Positions 7,994-15,413 are shown, counted from the stretch's first letter. The stretch: DNA of 16,302 nucleotides from an uncultured Clostridia bacterium (GCA_937884385.1 CALGCW010000036.1:1-16302); one strand, 5' to 3'. Notes: generated from the sequence alone by a model not told the origin. Numbers and translations are program-made.

Positions 7994-8458
7994 ATGATTA
8001 AGAAAAACATTGCCGCCGTGGTGACGGAGCTCGTCACTCCCGTAGCAGAAGAAATGGGTATTATCCTCTGGGACGTTGAATACGTTAAAGAGGGAGCAAA
8101 GAAAATTCTCAGAATAACCATCGACTCCGAGGAGGGCATCGATATAAATACCTGTGAGGCGTTTCACAGAACGATAGATCCGATGCTTGACGAGGCTGAC
8201 CCCATTGATGAATCGTATTATCTTGAGGTGACAAGTCCCGGGATCGAAAGGGAGATAAAGACCGAGGCACACATAGAAATGTGCACGGGTGAGAAGGTAG
8301 AGGTCAAGCTCTATGCGCCGAGAAACAATTCAAAGGTATTTGTTGGCGTTTTACTTGGTCTTGACGGCGAGGGCAGAGTGGTGCTCGGCGTCGGAGAGGA
8401 AGAGATCACCTTCGAAAAGAACGAAATAGCAAAGATGCATACTGTATTTGATTTTTGA
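7994..8458 (+). CDS. rimP: Ribosome maturation factor RimP
   Basis: Assists late assembly of the 30S subunit. The protein reads MIKKNIAAVVTELVTPVAEEM, then DVEYVKEGAKKILRITIDSEEG, ID(I)NTCEAFHRTIDPMLDEADPID and YYLEVTSPGIERE, all diagnostic of the N-terminal RimP domain. A small SH3-like C-terminal domain follows. The frame is open from 7910, but the first 84 bases hold the promoter -10 box and the leader hairpin. I therefore choose the ATG at 7994, which gives 154 residues and a family-typical N-terminus. The ribosome site is weak (AAAAGG at 7974-7979, too far upstream for comfort). It is the first gene of the operon and is followed by nusA after 17 bases. Confidence 0.95.
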   Translation: MIKKNIAAVVTELVTPVAEEMGIILWDVEYVKEGAKKILRITIDSEEGIDINTCEAFHRTIDPMLDEADPIDESYYLEVTSPGIEREIKTEAHIEMCTGEKVEVKLYAPRNNSKVFVGVLLGLDGEGRVVLGVGEEEITFEKNEIAKMHTVFDF

Positions 8459-8475
8459 TTTAAGGAGAAAGAAAA

Positions 8476-9501
8476 ATGAACAAGGAATTATTCGCCGCGC
8501 TCGATATGATCGAAAAAGAAAAGGGCATTCCCAAGGCTTATATGTATGAAAAGATCGAGGCAGCTCTCGTATCTGCCTTCAAGAAGGAGTACGGCAACAA
8601 CACTAACGTTCGTGTAGCTATCGACGAGCGCAAGGAGGATGTCAAGGTATATCAGCAGAAGGAGGTCGTTGAGGTGGTCGAGAACCCCGAAACGCAGATC
8701 TCCCTTGAGGAAGCGAAGAAGATCGCAAAGAAATATACTCTTGGTACTTTCGTTGAAAGAGAGGTAAAGCCCAAGAACTTCAGACGTCTCTCTGCAGGTG
8801 CTGCTAAATCCGTTATCATTCAGGCTATCCGCGAGGGCGAAAGAAGAGCTATTCAGGAAGCATACGAAAACCAGAAGGATGAGATCATTACGGCTACCGT
8901 AAGCAAGATCTTCCCCGACACGGGCAACGTTCTCCTTGAGACTACAAACGGTTTTGCAACCCTTATCCGTTCCGAGCAGATTCCCGGTGAGGTGCTTACC
9001 GTTGGTGACAGAATAAAGGTATACGTTCTTCAGGTAAATAAAGAGGGCAAGGGTCCTATCGTGACACTTTCCCGCACACACGCAGGTCTCGTTAAGAGAA
9101 TTTTCGAGCTTGAGATCCCCGAGATCACGGATGGCGTGGTCATCATCAAGGGTATTTGCCGTGAGGCAGGCTCAAGAACGAAGATCGCCGTTTGGTCAAG
9201 AGACCCCGACGTTGATCCTGTTGGCGCTTGTATCGGTAACCACGGTATGAGAATCAACGCCATCGTTGACGAGCTTGGCGGTGAAAAGATCGACATAATC
9301 AGATACAGTGAGGATCCTATCGAATACGTAAGCGAGGCTCTTTCTCCCGCACCCGTTGAATACGCGGAGATGACCGGCGAGAGAAGCTGCAGAGCGATCG
9401 TAAGAGCAGACCAGCTCAGCCTTGCAATCGGCAAGGAGGGACAGAACGTCCGTCTTGCGGCAAGACTTACAGGTATCAAGATAGATATCAAGGCAGAATA
9501 A
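8476..9501 (+). CDS. nusA: Transcription termination/antitermination factor NusA
   Basis: Binds RNA polymerase and nascent RNA, modulating pausing, intrinsic termination and antitermination. The 341 residues comprise the N-terminal polymerase-binding domain (about 1-125), an S1 domain (about 135-200, with EIITATVSKIFPDTGNVLLE), and two KH domains (about 200-275 and 280-341), seen in VGACIGNHGMRI and LAIGKEGQNVRLAARLTG. It lacks the acidic C-terminal repeats of enterobacterial NusA, as is normal for Firmicutes. AAGGAG (8462-8467) lies eight bases before the ATG. It is in the conserved slot between rimP and ylxR. Confidence 0.97.
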   Translation: MNKELFAALDMIEKEKGIPKAYMYEKIEAALVSAFKKEYGNNTNVRVAIDERKEDVKVYQQKEVVEVVENPETQISLEEAKKIAKKYTLGTFVEREVKPKNFRRLSAGAAKSVIIQAIREGERRAIQEAYENQKDEIITATVSKIFPDTGNVLLETTNGFATLIRSEQIPGEVLTVGDRIKVYVLQVNKEGKGPIVTLSRTHAGLVKRIFELEIPEITDGVVIIKGICREAGSRTKIAVWSRDPDVDPVGACIGNHGMRINAIVDELGGEKIDIIRYSEDPIEYVSEALSPAPVEYAEMTGERSCRAIVRADQLSLAIGKEGQNVRLAARLTGIKIDIKAE

Positions 9502-9508
9502 GATACTT

Positions 9509-9781
9509 ATGGAACAAAAGAAAAAAATACCGCTTCGTCAATGCGTCGGCTGCTGTGAAAGAAAGCCGAAGGGCGAGCTTCTCCGCGTGGTAAGGACGCC
9601 CGAGGGAGAAACCGTTCTCGATTTTACAGGCAGAAAAAACGGCAGGGGAGTTTATCTTTGCCGCGACAAAAAATGCTTTAACAAAGCAAGAAAAAGCGGA
9701 AAGCTTGCGGCACATCTCGAATGCGTCATATCCGACGAGGTATACGACGCGCTTGAGAGCGAGATCGCGCGAGGTGAGTGA
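9509..9781 (+). CDS. ylxR: YlxR family RNA-binding protein (DUF448)
   Basis: A small basic protein of the YlxR family, thought to bind RNA and reported in some Firmicutes to associate with the nucleoid or RNase P. The 90 residues show the family hallmark near the N-terminus, PLRQCVGCCERKPKGELLRVVR, and then GRKNGRGVYLCRDKKCFNKARKSG, with paired cysteines at the start and in YLCRDKKC. It lies seven bases after nusA, and its TGA overlaps the ribosome-site region of ylxQ, so translational coupling is likely on both sides. Its own ribosome site is weak (AAGGCAG in the end of nusA). Confidence 0.93.
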   Translation: MEQKKKIPLRQCVGCCERKPKGELLRVVRTPEGETVLDFTGRKNGRGVYLCRDKKCFNKARKSGKLAAHLECVISDEVYDALESEIARGE

Positions 9782-9782
9782 T

Positions 9783-10091
9783 TTGGACAAGAGGATAATC
9801 GGCTCACTCGGTCTTTGTGCCAAGGCAAGAAAGCTGATTTTCGGCGTGCCGATGGTCGTCGAGGCGATGCAAAAGGGAAAGACCGTGTATCTTGTGCTTG
9901 AGGCTTCGGACACGTCCGACAACACGCACAAAAGACTCACGGACAAATGTGAATATTACGGTGTAAGAAAGGTGCGTCTTGACATCGACGGAGCAACGCT
10001 TGCTTCTGCGGTGGGAAAGAGCGCGTCCCTTGCGGCGGTGGCGATCGCGGACGAGGGCTTTTACACGATGATAAGCAAATATTTCGATTAA
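9783..10091 (+). CDS. ylxQ: YlxQ-like L7Ae/L30e family RNA-binding protein
   Basis: A small ribosomal-protein-like member of the L7Ae family, expected to recognise kink-turn RNA. It carries the typical start LDKRIIGSLGLCAKARKLIFG and the alternating helix-strand pattern ending in AVAIADEGFYTMISKYF. The frame is open from inside ylxR, but that part is a shadow of ylxR. I choose TTG at 9783 because GAGGTGA (9771-9777), an extended Shine-Dalgarno sequence, lies five bases upstream and the resulting 102 residues match the family length. GTG at 9774 is the alternative and would add three residues. It directly follows ylxR, one base after its stop. Confidence 0.88.
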   Translation: MDKRIIGSLGLCAKARKLIFGVPMVVEAMQKGKTVYLVLEASDTSDNTHKRLTDKCEYYGVRKVRLDIDGATLASAVGKSASLAAVAIADEGFYTMISKYFD

Positions 10092-10134
10092 AATTAATTT
10101 GAACGGTTAAAGAACATTGATTTTTGGAGGTACT

Positions 10135-12918
10135 ATGGCAGCAAATCCACAATTTAAAGTAAATCAATTAGCAAAGGATTTAGGTCTGAAGGGAAAGGAT
10201 ATCATCGATACTCTGGCTGATAAGGGTGTGTCTGTTAAGCAGCAGGCGGCTCTTGAGGGCAGAGAGTTTGACATTCTTTTTGAGGCTCTTACTAAGCAAA
10301 ATCAGATAAAGGACATCGACTCGTATATCTGGGGCGATACCTATATCCCTTCAAAGCTTGAGGCGGCAAAAAAGGCTGCGATCGAAGCTGAGGCAAAGGC
10401 AAAGGCGGAAGCGGAAGCTAAGGCTAAGGCAGAAGCAGAGGCTAAGGCTGCGGCTGAGGCAAAGGCGAAGGCAGAGGCTAAAGCAAAAGCAGAGGCTGAG
10501 GCAAAGGCAAAGGCTCACGCTGAAGCAAGAGCAAGGACCGAGAAGCTTATGAAGGAAAAGCTCTCTCCCTCCGAGGATAAGTCCAAGAACCAATCCAAAA
10601 ACGATACGAGATCTAATCAGCAGACAAGACCTGATAACCGTTCACAGGGAAGCTCTGCAAAGGTACAGGGACAGAACGCGCGTCCCCAGGGTCAGAAGCC
10701 CGCACCACAGGGCGGAAAGCCTCAATTTGACAGAAACAATAATAACAATAATCAGCAGCCAAGACCCGACAGGGGCGCACAGGGCGGCTTTGCCAAGGAC
10801 GGCAAGGGTGGCTTTGGTGCCAATGCGCAGAAGCCTCAGGGCAAGAAGCCCCAGCAGGGCGGCTTTGGCAGAGACAAGGACGAGGGCAACCAGAATGCTC
10901 CCAAGGAGCATTTCAAGCCTACTGCCATCGTTCGTGAGCAGACTGCAAAGGGTGAAAAGGGCGTTAGAAGCACGACTACACGTATCGTTGATATGAGAGG
11001 TTCAAGCTACGATGCGTCAAAATATGACGAGAAGCTTGACAATTACGTTCCCGATCACGTTAAGGACGTTCGCGGCGGAAACCAGAAGTTCGCCAAGAAG
11101 GGTCAGCAGCAGAACAACAAGTTTGATAAGAAGAAGGGGCAGCAGCAACAGCATCAGCCTGTTAAAAAGCAGCCTGTAAGCATAACGGTTCCCGACGAGA
11201 TATCCGTTGGTGAGCTTGCTTCCCGTCTTAAGGTGACTGCCGGTGAGGTAGTTAAGCGCCTTATGATGATGGGAATGATGGTGACTGTTAACCAGGTCAT
11301 TGATTTTGATACAGCATATCTTATTGCCGACGAGCTCGGTGCGATCGTGACAAAGGAAGTCGTTGTGACGATCGAAGAGAAGCTCTTTGACGATACCGTT
11401 GATACTGAAGAGACTCTCCAGGAGCGCGCCCCCGTTATTTGTGTAATGGGTCACGTTGACCACGGTAAGACCTCGCTTCTTGACGCTATCAGAAACACAA
11501 GTGTGACGACCGGTGAAGCCGGCGGTATCACTCAGCATATCGGTGCTTACAGAGTAAGCATCAACGGCAAGGATATGACGTTCCTTGACACACCCGGTCA
11601 CGAGGCGTTCACCGCTATGCGTGCAAGAGGTGCGCAGGCTACCGATATCGCTATCCTCGTAGTTGCGGCTGACGACGGTATCATGCCCCAGACTGTAGAA
11701 GCTATCAATCACGCAAAGGCTGCGGGAGTTGATATAATAGTTGCTATCAATAAGATGGATAAGCCCACGGCTAACCCCGATGCCGTAAAGCAGGAGCTTA
11801 CAAAATATGAGCTCGTTCCTGAGGAGTGGGGCGGCGACGTTATCTGCGTTCCCGTATCGGCACTCACGAGAATGGGTATAGAGGATCTTCTTGAAAACGT
11901 TCTTCTCGTTGCCGAGGTCAAGGAGCTTAAGGCTAATCCCAACCGCAGAGCTAAGGGTATCGTAATCGAGGCTAAGCTCGATAAGGGCAGAGGACCTGTT
12001 GCTACCGTGCTCGTTCAGAACGGTACTCTCCATAGCGGAGATATCGTTATCGCGGGTACGTCGGTAGGTCGTGTAAGAGCGATGACTGACGATAAGGGCA
12101 GAACCGTTAAGGAAGCAAAGCCCTCTGTTCCCGTAGAGATAATCGGTCTTGCTGAGGTTCCTTCCTCGGGCGACGAATTTAACGCCGTAGAGGACGAGAG
12201 AATGGCAAGAGAGCTTGCTGACCAGAGAAGAGAAAAGGCTAAGGAAGAGGTATTCAAGGCAAACGCGAGAGCAAACCTCAACGACCTCTTTGCTCAGATC
12301 TCCGACGGTGTCAAGGAGCTTAACATTATCGTTAAGGCAGACGTTGACGGCTCGGTAGAGGCTGTAAGACAGTCGCTTGAGAAGCTTTCCAATGACGAGG
12401 TCAAGGTAAGAGTAATTCACGGCGCGGCAGGCGGTATCCGCGAGGGCGACGTAACCTTTGCGGCGGCTTCCAACGCTATCATCGTAGGATTTAACGTTCG
12501 TCCCGACAAGGCGGCTCTTGACAGTGCCGAGAGACAGAACGTTGACGTTCGTACCTACAGAGTTATTTACGATTGTATCAACGAGATAAGCGACGCTATG
12601 AAGGGTATGCTTGCTCCCGAATACCGTGAGAACCTGCTCGGACACGCAGAGGTCCGTCAGACCATTCACGTTCCTAACGTCGGAACTATCGCGGGCTCTT
12701 ATATCCAGGACGGTAAGGTCGCTCGTTCTGCTATGATCAGAGTAGTACGCGATGGCGTAGTTATCTTTGAGGATAAGATCTCCTCGCTCAAGAGATTCAA
12801 GGACGATGCTAAGGAAGTGGCTCAGGGTTACGAGTGCGGTATCGGTCTTGAAAGATTCAACGACATCAAGGTCGGAGATATTCTTGAGGCTTACGTTATG
12901 GAAGAGGTCGCAAGATAA
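10135..12918 (+). CDS. infB: Translation initiation factor IF-2
   Basis: GTPase that brings fMet-tRNA to the 30S subunit and promotes subunit joining. From the ATG at 10135 (GGAGG at 10126-10130) the protein has 927 residues. An upstream ATG at 10117 would place the ribosome site inside the gene and is rejected. Domains: a short N-terminal IF2 helix domain (1-60), an Ala/Lys/Glu helix (about 76-142), a long Gln/Asn/Gly/Lys-rich disordered region (about 145-345), a second IF2-N domain (about 350-400), then the G domain with GHVDHGKT (439-446), DTPGHE (485-490) and NKMD (539-542), followed by domains II-IV. All G motifs are intact. It is notably longer than the roughly 716-residue Bacillus subtilis protein because of the N-terminal linker. 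rbfA, which usually follows infB, is absent; a terminator follows instead. Confidence 0.97.
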   Translation: MAANPQFKVNQLAKDLGLKGKDIIDTLADKGVSVKQQAALEGREFDILFEALTKQNQIKDIDSYIWGDTYIPSKLEAAKKAAIEAEAKAKAEAEAKAKAEAEAKAAAEAKAKAEAKAKAEAEAKAKAHAEARARTEKLMKEKLSPSEDKSKNQSKNDTRSNQQTRPDNRSQGSSAKVQGQNARPQGQKPAPQGGKPQFDRNNNNNNQQPRPDRGAQGGFAKDGKGGFGANAQKPQGKKPQQGGFGRDKDEGNQNAPKEHFKPTAIVREQTAKGEKGVRSTTTRIVDMRGSSYDASKYDEKLDNYVPDHVKDVRGGNQKFAKKGQQQNNKFDKKKGQQQQHQPVKKQPVSITVPDEISVGELASRLKVTAGEVVKRLMMMGMMVTVNQVIDFDTAYLIADELGAIVTKEVVVTIEEKLFDDTVDTEETLQERAPVICVMGHVDHGKTSLLDAIRNTSVTTGEAGGITQHIGAYRVSINGKDMTFLDTPGHEAFTAMRARGAQATDIAILVVAADDGIMPQTVEAINHAKAAGVDIIVAINKMDKPTANPDAVKQELTKYELVPEEWGGDVICVPVSALTRMGIEDLLENVLLVAEVKELKANPNRRAKGIVIEAKLDKGRGPVATVLVQNGTLHSGDIVIAGTSVGRVRAMTDDKGRTVKEAKPSVPVEIIGLAEVPSSGDEFNAVEDERMARELADQRREKAKEEVFKANARANLNDLFAQISDGVKELNIIVKADVDGSVEAVRQSLEKLSNDEVKVRVIHGAAGGIREGDVTFAAASNAIIVGFNVRPDKAALDSAERQNVDVRTYRVIYDCINEISDAMKGMLAPEYRENLLGHAEVRQTIHVPNVGTIAGSYIQDGKVARSAMIRVVRDGVVIFEDKISSLKRFKDDAKEVAQGYECGIGLERFNDIKVGDILEAYVMEEVAR
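10360..10560 (+). repeat. Alanine/lysine/glutamate codon repeat within infB
   Basis: Tandem degenerate hexamers (GAGGCAAAGGCA-type units) encode about 67 residues of alternating AEAKAK, with every third or so codon varied synonymously between GCA, GCG, GCT and GAA, GAG. The encoded segment (residues about 76-142) should form one long charged alpha helix. Repeat drift and copy-number change are expected here, so the length may vary between strains. Confidence 0.85.
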
Positions 12919-12927
12919 TTTAAATAC

Positions 12928-12961
12928 AAAAAGCTCCCGAGAAGCTTCTCGGGAGCTTTTT
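12928..12961. terminator. Strong bidirectional intrinsic terminator
   Basis: AAAAAGCTCCCGAG (12928-12941) pairs perfectly with CTCGGGAGCTTTTT (12948-12961) around AAGCTT. The plus strand ends in a T-run and the 5' arm starts with an A-run, so the hairpin works in both directions. It ends the rimP-infB operon, ten bases after the infB stop, and lies 25 bases beyond the stop of the convergent ygiQ-type gene on the minus strand, so both could share it. Confidence 0.93.
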
Positions 12962-12985
12962 ATATAATATCAAATATCCGCAAGA

Positions 12986-13747
12986 TCATTTACTGCCTTT
13001 TTTCTTGGCTTTGGAATGGTTTTGCTTGTTAGCAGAGCCTGTCCGCGCATTCTTGCCGCCGCGGCTCTTTTCGTTTCTCGCCGCACCTTGCTTTGCTGTA
13101 GGCTTATTGCCGCGGCTCTTAGCTCTGTCCTTATAGTCTGTACTCTTACCCTTTGGCGCGTTCTCTCGCTCGGGACGAACGAGACATTCCGAGCCATAGC
13201 CGATAAGGTCCTCACGTCCGAGCTTTCTTAGTGCCTCGCGGACGAGGGGAGCATTCTGAGGACGGTTGTACTGCAAAAGCGCGCGCTGAAGCTGCTTTTC
13301 GTGGTAGTCTGTAGCAACGTAAACAGGCTTCATATCAAGAGGATTTATTCCCGTATAGAACATTACCGTTGATGCCGTTCCGGGCGTGGGGTAATAGTCC
13401 TGCACCTGCTCGGGCGCATAGTGGTCGCGCTTTAAGCAGAGCGCAAGCTCAAGAGCGTCCGCGAGAGTTGAGCCGGGGTGGCTCGACATAAGATAGGGAA
13501 CGAGATACTGCTCAAGCCCCGCTTCACGCGAGAGCTCAAAAAATTTTCGCTTGAACGCCTCGAACACCTCGACCGTAGGCTTACCCATCATAGTAAGGGC
13601 GTTCGCCGAGCAGTGCTCGGGCGCAACCTTCAGCTGACCCGAAACATGATGCTCGACAAGCTGACCGAAGAAGGAGTCATCGGGGTCATACATAAGATAA
13701 TCAAATCTTATTCCCGAGCGAATAAAGACTTTTTTTACTTTTGGAAG
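12986..13747 (-). pseudogene. ygiQ: C-terminal part of a YgiQ-type radical SAM protein
   Basis: YgiQ (UPF0313) proteins are radical SAM enzymes of unclear substrate. This stretch matches their C-terminal half: LPKVKKVFIRSGIRFDYLM, HHVSGQLKVAPEHC, EQYLVPYLMSSHPGST, QVQDYYPTPGTASTVMFYTG, and RREALRKLGREDLIG-like sequence near the end, followed by a long Lys/Arg/Gly-rich tail (about the last 60 residues) common in clostridial homologues. The N-terminal half, including the CxxxCxxC iron-sulfur cluster site, is missing. About 250 residues remain of an expected 600-700. Base and codon use match the main block. The gene is convergent with infB and shares its terminator, so this piece is probably native to the main genome and truncated at the join. 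Confidence 0.85.
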
Positions 13748-14467
13748 CTTTTCTATTTCTTCAATAAGCTTTCTGATGCCTTTTCTTATGATAAGATTGT
13801 AGTCTGCAGTTGCATGCTGCCATTCAAAGGTAGAAAGGTTGTCGACAGCTTTTAGATAAAAAATATCGTGCATTTGCTCAAAAGCTTTATGTCCCATTCG
13901 CCTGAAGGCATCACCAACAACAGTTGAATCACAGTTAAAAAAACCGGTCATTCCGGAATATTCGGTTAAAACCGGCTCCTGATTTAATATAAATTCGCAA
14001 AGTCTTTTGGATTCCCGCTGTTGACGGGACAAAAACAGGTCCTCTCTATCATACTCTGTTTTTGTTGGCATTTTTGTAACTTCAACAGAGTCTACCGGAG
14101 ATTCTTCAACTGTTACTGTATAAGTTGTTTCAAGGTATGTGTCGTAATCGTCTGTGCCGTAGAATTCAACGATTGCTTCGTTTTCGCCGATAACATAGTC
14201 AACAACATACATATCAACATAAGAATACTCGTCAACTGTAATAAGTTCAGTTGAACTGTCGCTGAATGTTACTTCAAGCACCATACCGGTAGCGTCGCAC
14301 CAAATTTCGTTTTCGTAGCTATCAAGACCCTCATAGTAAACTGTTTTGTCAGGTCCTGAAATAACAGTAATTGATTCTGCCTCTGCTGCAAATGCTGAAA
14401 CAGTTGCCATTGCAACCACAAGTGCAACTACAAGTAATGTGCTTATTACTTTTGTGAATTTTTTCAT
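12986..14467 (-). CDS. Chimeric 493-codon frame: secreted Ig-like start / glycyl-radical-like segment / YgiQ C-terminus
   Basis: One open frame, but its three parts do not belong to one known protein architecture. Residues 1 to about 140 are a secreted Ig-like protein, about 140-240 resemble a glycyl-radical enzyme N-terminal region, and about 241-493 are the C-terminal part of a YgiQ-type radical SAM protein. Base composition shifts sharply from AT-rich to the GC-richer, main-block style near 13,730-13,750. The start is well supported by AGGAGG (14474-14479) and a consensus promoter. I regard the frame as a join of three unrelated genes, most likely an assembly or amplification chimera. A signal peptide exporting part of a cytoplasmic radical SAM protein that lacks its iron-sulfur cysteines makes no evident functional sense. 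The parts are listed separately. Confidence 0.75.
   Translation of the reverse strand: MKKFTKVISTLLVVALVVAMATVSAFAAEAESITVISGPDKTVYYEGLDSYENEIWCDATGMVLEVTFSDSSTELITVDEYSYVDMYVVDYVIGENEAIVEFYGTDDYDTYLETTYTVTVEESPVDSVEVTKMPTKTEYDREDLFLSRQQRESKRLCEFILNQEPVLTEYSGMTGFFNCDSTVVGDAFRRMGHKAFEQMHDIFYLKAVDNLSTFEWQHATADYNLIIRKGIRKLIEEIEKLPKVKKVFIRSGIRFDYLMYDPDDSFFGQLVEHHVSGQLKVAPEHCSANALTMMGKPTVEVFEAFKRKFFELSREAGLEQYLVPYLMSSHPGSTLADALELALCLKRDHYAPEQVQDYYPTPGTASTVMFYTGINPLDMKPVYVATDYHEKQLQRALLQYNRPQNAPLVREALRKLGREDLIGYGSECLVRPERENAPKGKSTDYKDRAKSRGNKPTAKQGAARNEKSRGGKNARTGSANKQNHSKAKKKGSK
13745..14050 (-). pseudogene. Fragment resembling the N-terminal region of a glycyl-radical (pyruvate formate-lyase-like) enzyme
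   Basis: About 100 residues, AT-rich and unlike the flanks. The segment FFNCDSTVVGDAFRRMGHKAF, the words VDNLSTFEWQHATADY, and a following RKGIRKLIEEIE recall the part of glycyl-radical enzymes where a conserved (G/W)xH...PDY element precedes a K/R-x-G-x-x-x-x helix. This is a resemblance recalled from family patterns, not a search result. Nothing catalytic (active-site Cys, C-terminal Gly loop) is included, since the fragment would cover only the beginning of such an enzyme. It has no start or stop of its own and is entered and left in frame. The alternative is a domain of another family I do not recognise. Confidence 0.4.
14045..14467 (-). pseudogene. N-terminus of a secreted protein with signal peptide and Ig-like repeats, truncated
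   Basis: The first 28 residues are a classic Sec signal peptide: KK at the start, a hydrophobic core (LLVVALVVAM) and an AFA-A cleavage site. The mature part starts with an acidic beta-rich domain of the bacterial Ig-like type, with the pattern GPDKTVYYEG...ATGMVLEVTFSDSST. After the linker VTVEESPVDSVEV it enters a second repeat of the same kind (TKMPTKTEY), which is cut off at once. Such repeats occur in surface or cell-wall-attached proteins of gut Clostridia. Cys is scarce and no lipobox is present, so it is not a lipoprotein. Its own ribosome site and promoter are intact. The rest of the gene is missing. Confidence 0.7.
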
Positions 14468-14519
14468 AATAATCCTCCTATAATTTTAAAACCAAATACT
14501 TTTAGTATCTGTCATACAA

Positions 14520-14548
14520 ATTATATATCATTATTATATGTATGTCAA
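14520..14548 (-). promoter_or_regulatory. Perfect consensus sigma-A promoter for the secreted Ig-like gene
   Basis: On the minus strand TTGACA (14548-14543) and TATAAT (14525-14520) are both exact consensus hexamers with a 17-base spacer. Transcription would start near 14513, with a leader of about 45 bases ending in AGGAGG (14474-14479) six bases before the ATG. This is the best promoter in the window and implies high expression of the native gene. Confidence 0.88.
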
Positions 14549-14593
14549 GCAAAATATATCTTATTTGTATCTAAAATAGTATTATTTATGAAT

Positions 14594-14662
14594 TATAATG
14601 ATTATAGAACAAAATAACTAACAAATTTTGGAGGTATGAGCAAATGTATTATGAAAATTTTT
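14594..14662 (+). other. Start of a divergent plus-strand gene, cut after a few codons
   Basis: GGAGG (14630-14634) is followed nine bases later by ATG (14644) and the codons for MYYENFSK, after which the frame enters sequence antisense to epmA and stops within about 20 codons. A TATAAT hexamer at 14594-14599 could serve as its -10, but no good -35 is seen. The arrangement of divergent gene, AT-rich spacer and ribosome site looks genuine. The rest of the gene is lost at the join near 14,655-14,670. Product unknown. Confidence 0.5.
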
Positions 14663-15404
14663 CAAAGCGTTCCCGCTGGATCAGCGGATCTGTCAATTCG
14701 CCATAGGTATTTGCCAGTTCGATCCCGCCGATATAGGCTTCCCAGCGTTCCACAAGCGTGGGATCATCGGCTTTCTGCCGTGCAAAAGCACCGAACCGGA
14801 CAGGATAATCCATAAGGACGCAGGCGCGGTCTTTCGGCAATGCCGGTTCCACCTGTTCCGTCAATACCAGTTCAAAAAGTCCTTCCTCCTCTGCCAGTTC
14901 ATCGGCATTTTTTCCGGCAAATTTCCGGAAGGCTTCCCGTACGGAAATGATTTCCCACGGTGCATCCAGATCAATGGTCTCCCCGCGGAAAGTGATCGTT
15001 CCGCTGCCATTGGCATCGTGAGCGGCACGGCGCACCAGTCCGGTGAAGAACTCCAATGCGTCGCGGTATGTGGCGTGTGCCTGATACCATTCCAGCATAG
15101 TGAATTCGCTGCGGTGACGGCTTCCGTTTTCCCCTGCCCGGAAACAGGGTCCCAGCTGATACATCTTTTCCAGCCCCATACAAAGGAGCCGTTTCATTTG
15201 CAGTTCAGGAGAGGTACGCAGAAAAAAATCGCCCGCACGGGGCGATTCAATATATTCTTCGGCGGCAGGCGCGATCACGCCCACCGGAGTTTCCACTTCG
15301 CAGTATCCCCGGGAATCGCAATAAGCTCTGACAGACGCGAGGACACCGGCACGGAATTTCAGTGCCGGGATCAACTGTTTCAGCTGGAAATTCCCGGGAG
15401 TCAC
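14649..15404 (-). CDS. epmA: EF-P lysine lysyltransferase EpmA (PoxA/GenX type), C-terminally truncated
   Basis: A class-II lysyl-tRNA-synthetase paralogue without an anticodon-binding domain. In enterobacteria it attaches (R)-beta-lysine to a conserved lysine of elongation factor P. Visible motifs: SRGYCEVETPVG (motif 1 region), RTSPELQMKRLL, the motif 2 block FRAGENGSRHRSEFTMLEWY, and YIGGIELANTYGELTDP, closest to EpmA. The frame starts at GTG 15404, nine bases after the EF-P stop, with a weak AAAGG upstream. It ends after RERFEKFS, where real family members continue for roughly 50-70 residues carrying motif 3 (GxGxDRL), which is absent. True homology probably stops near 14,661. The 251 residues compare with 325 in Escherichia coli. 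Codon use (CTG-rich) differs from the main block. Confidence 0.85.
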   Translation of the reverse strand: MTPGNFQLKQLIPALKFRAGVLASVRAYCDSRGYCEVETPVGVIAPAAEEYIESPRAGDFFLRTSPELQMKRLLCMGLEKMYQLGPCFRAGENGSRHRSEFTMLEWYQAHATYRDALEFFTGLVRRAAHDANGSGTITFRGETIDLDAPWEIISVREAFRKFAGKNADELAEEEGLFELVLTEQVEPALPKDRACVLMDYPVRFGAFARQKADDPTLVERWEAYIGGIELANTYGELTDPLIQRERFEKFS

Positions 15405-15413
15405 AGCGTCACA

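Noticed and set aside
10117..10134. Upstream ATG for infB at 10117
   Set aside because: The GGAGG ribosome site lies inside this extension, directly before ATG 10135, and IF-2 starts there by homology.
10360..10560. CRISPR or tandem non-coding repeat
   Set aside because: The repeats are codon repeats of an Ala/Lys/Glu helix in frame with infB, with synonymous drift and no spacers.
11017..12669. 550-residue minus-strand open frame inside infB
   Set aside because: Antisense shadow of a conserved GTPase gene; composition rich in Leu, Ser, Asn and Val, with no start signal or recognisable domain.
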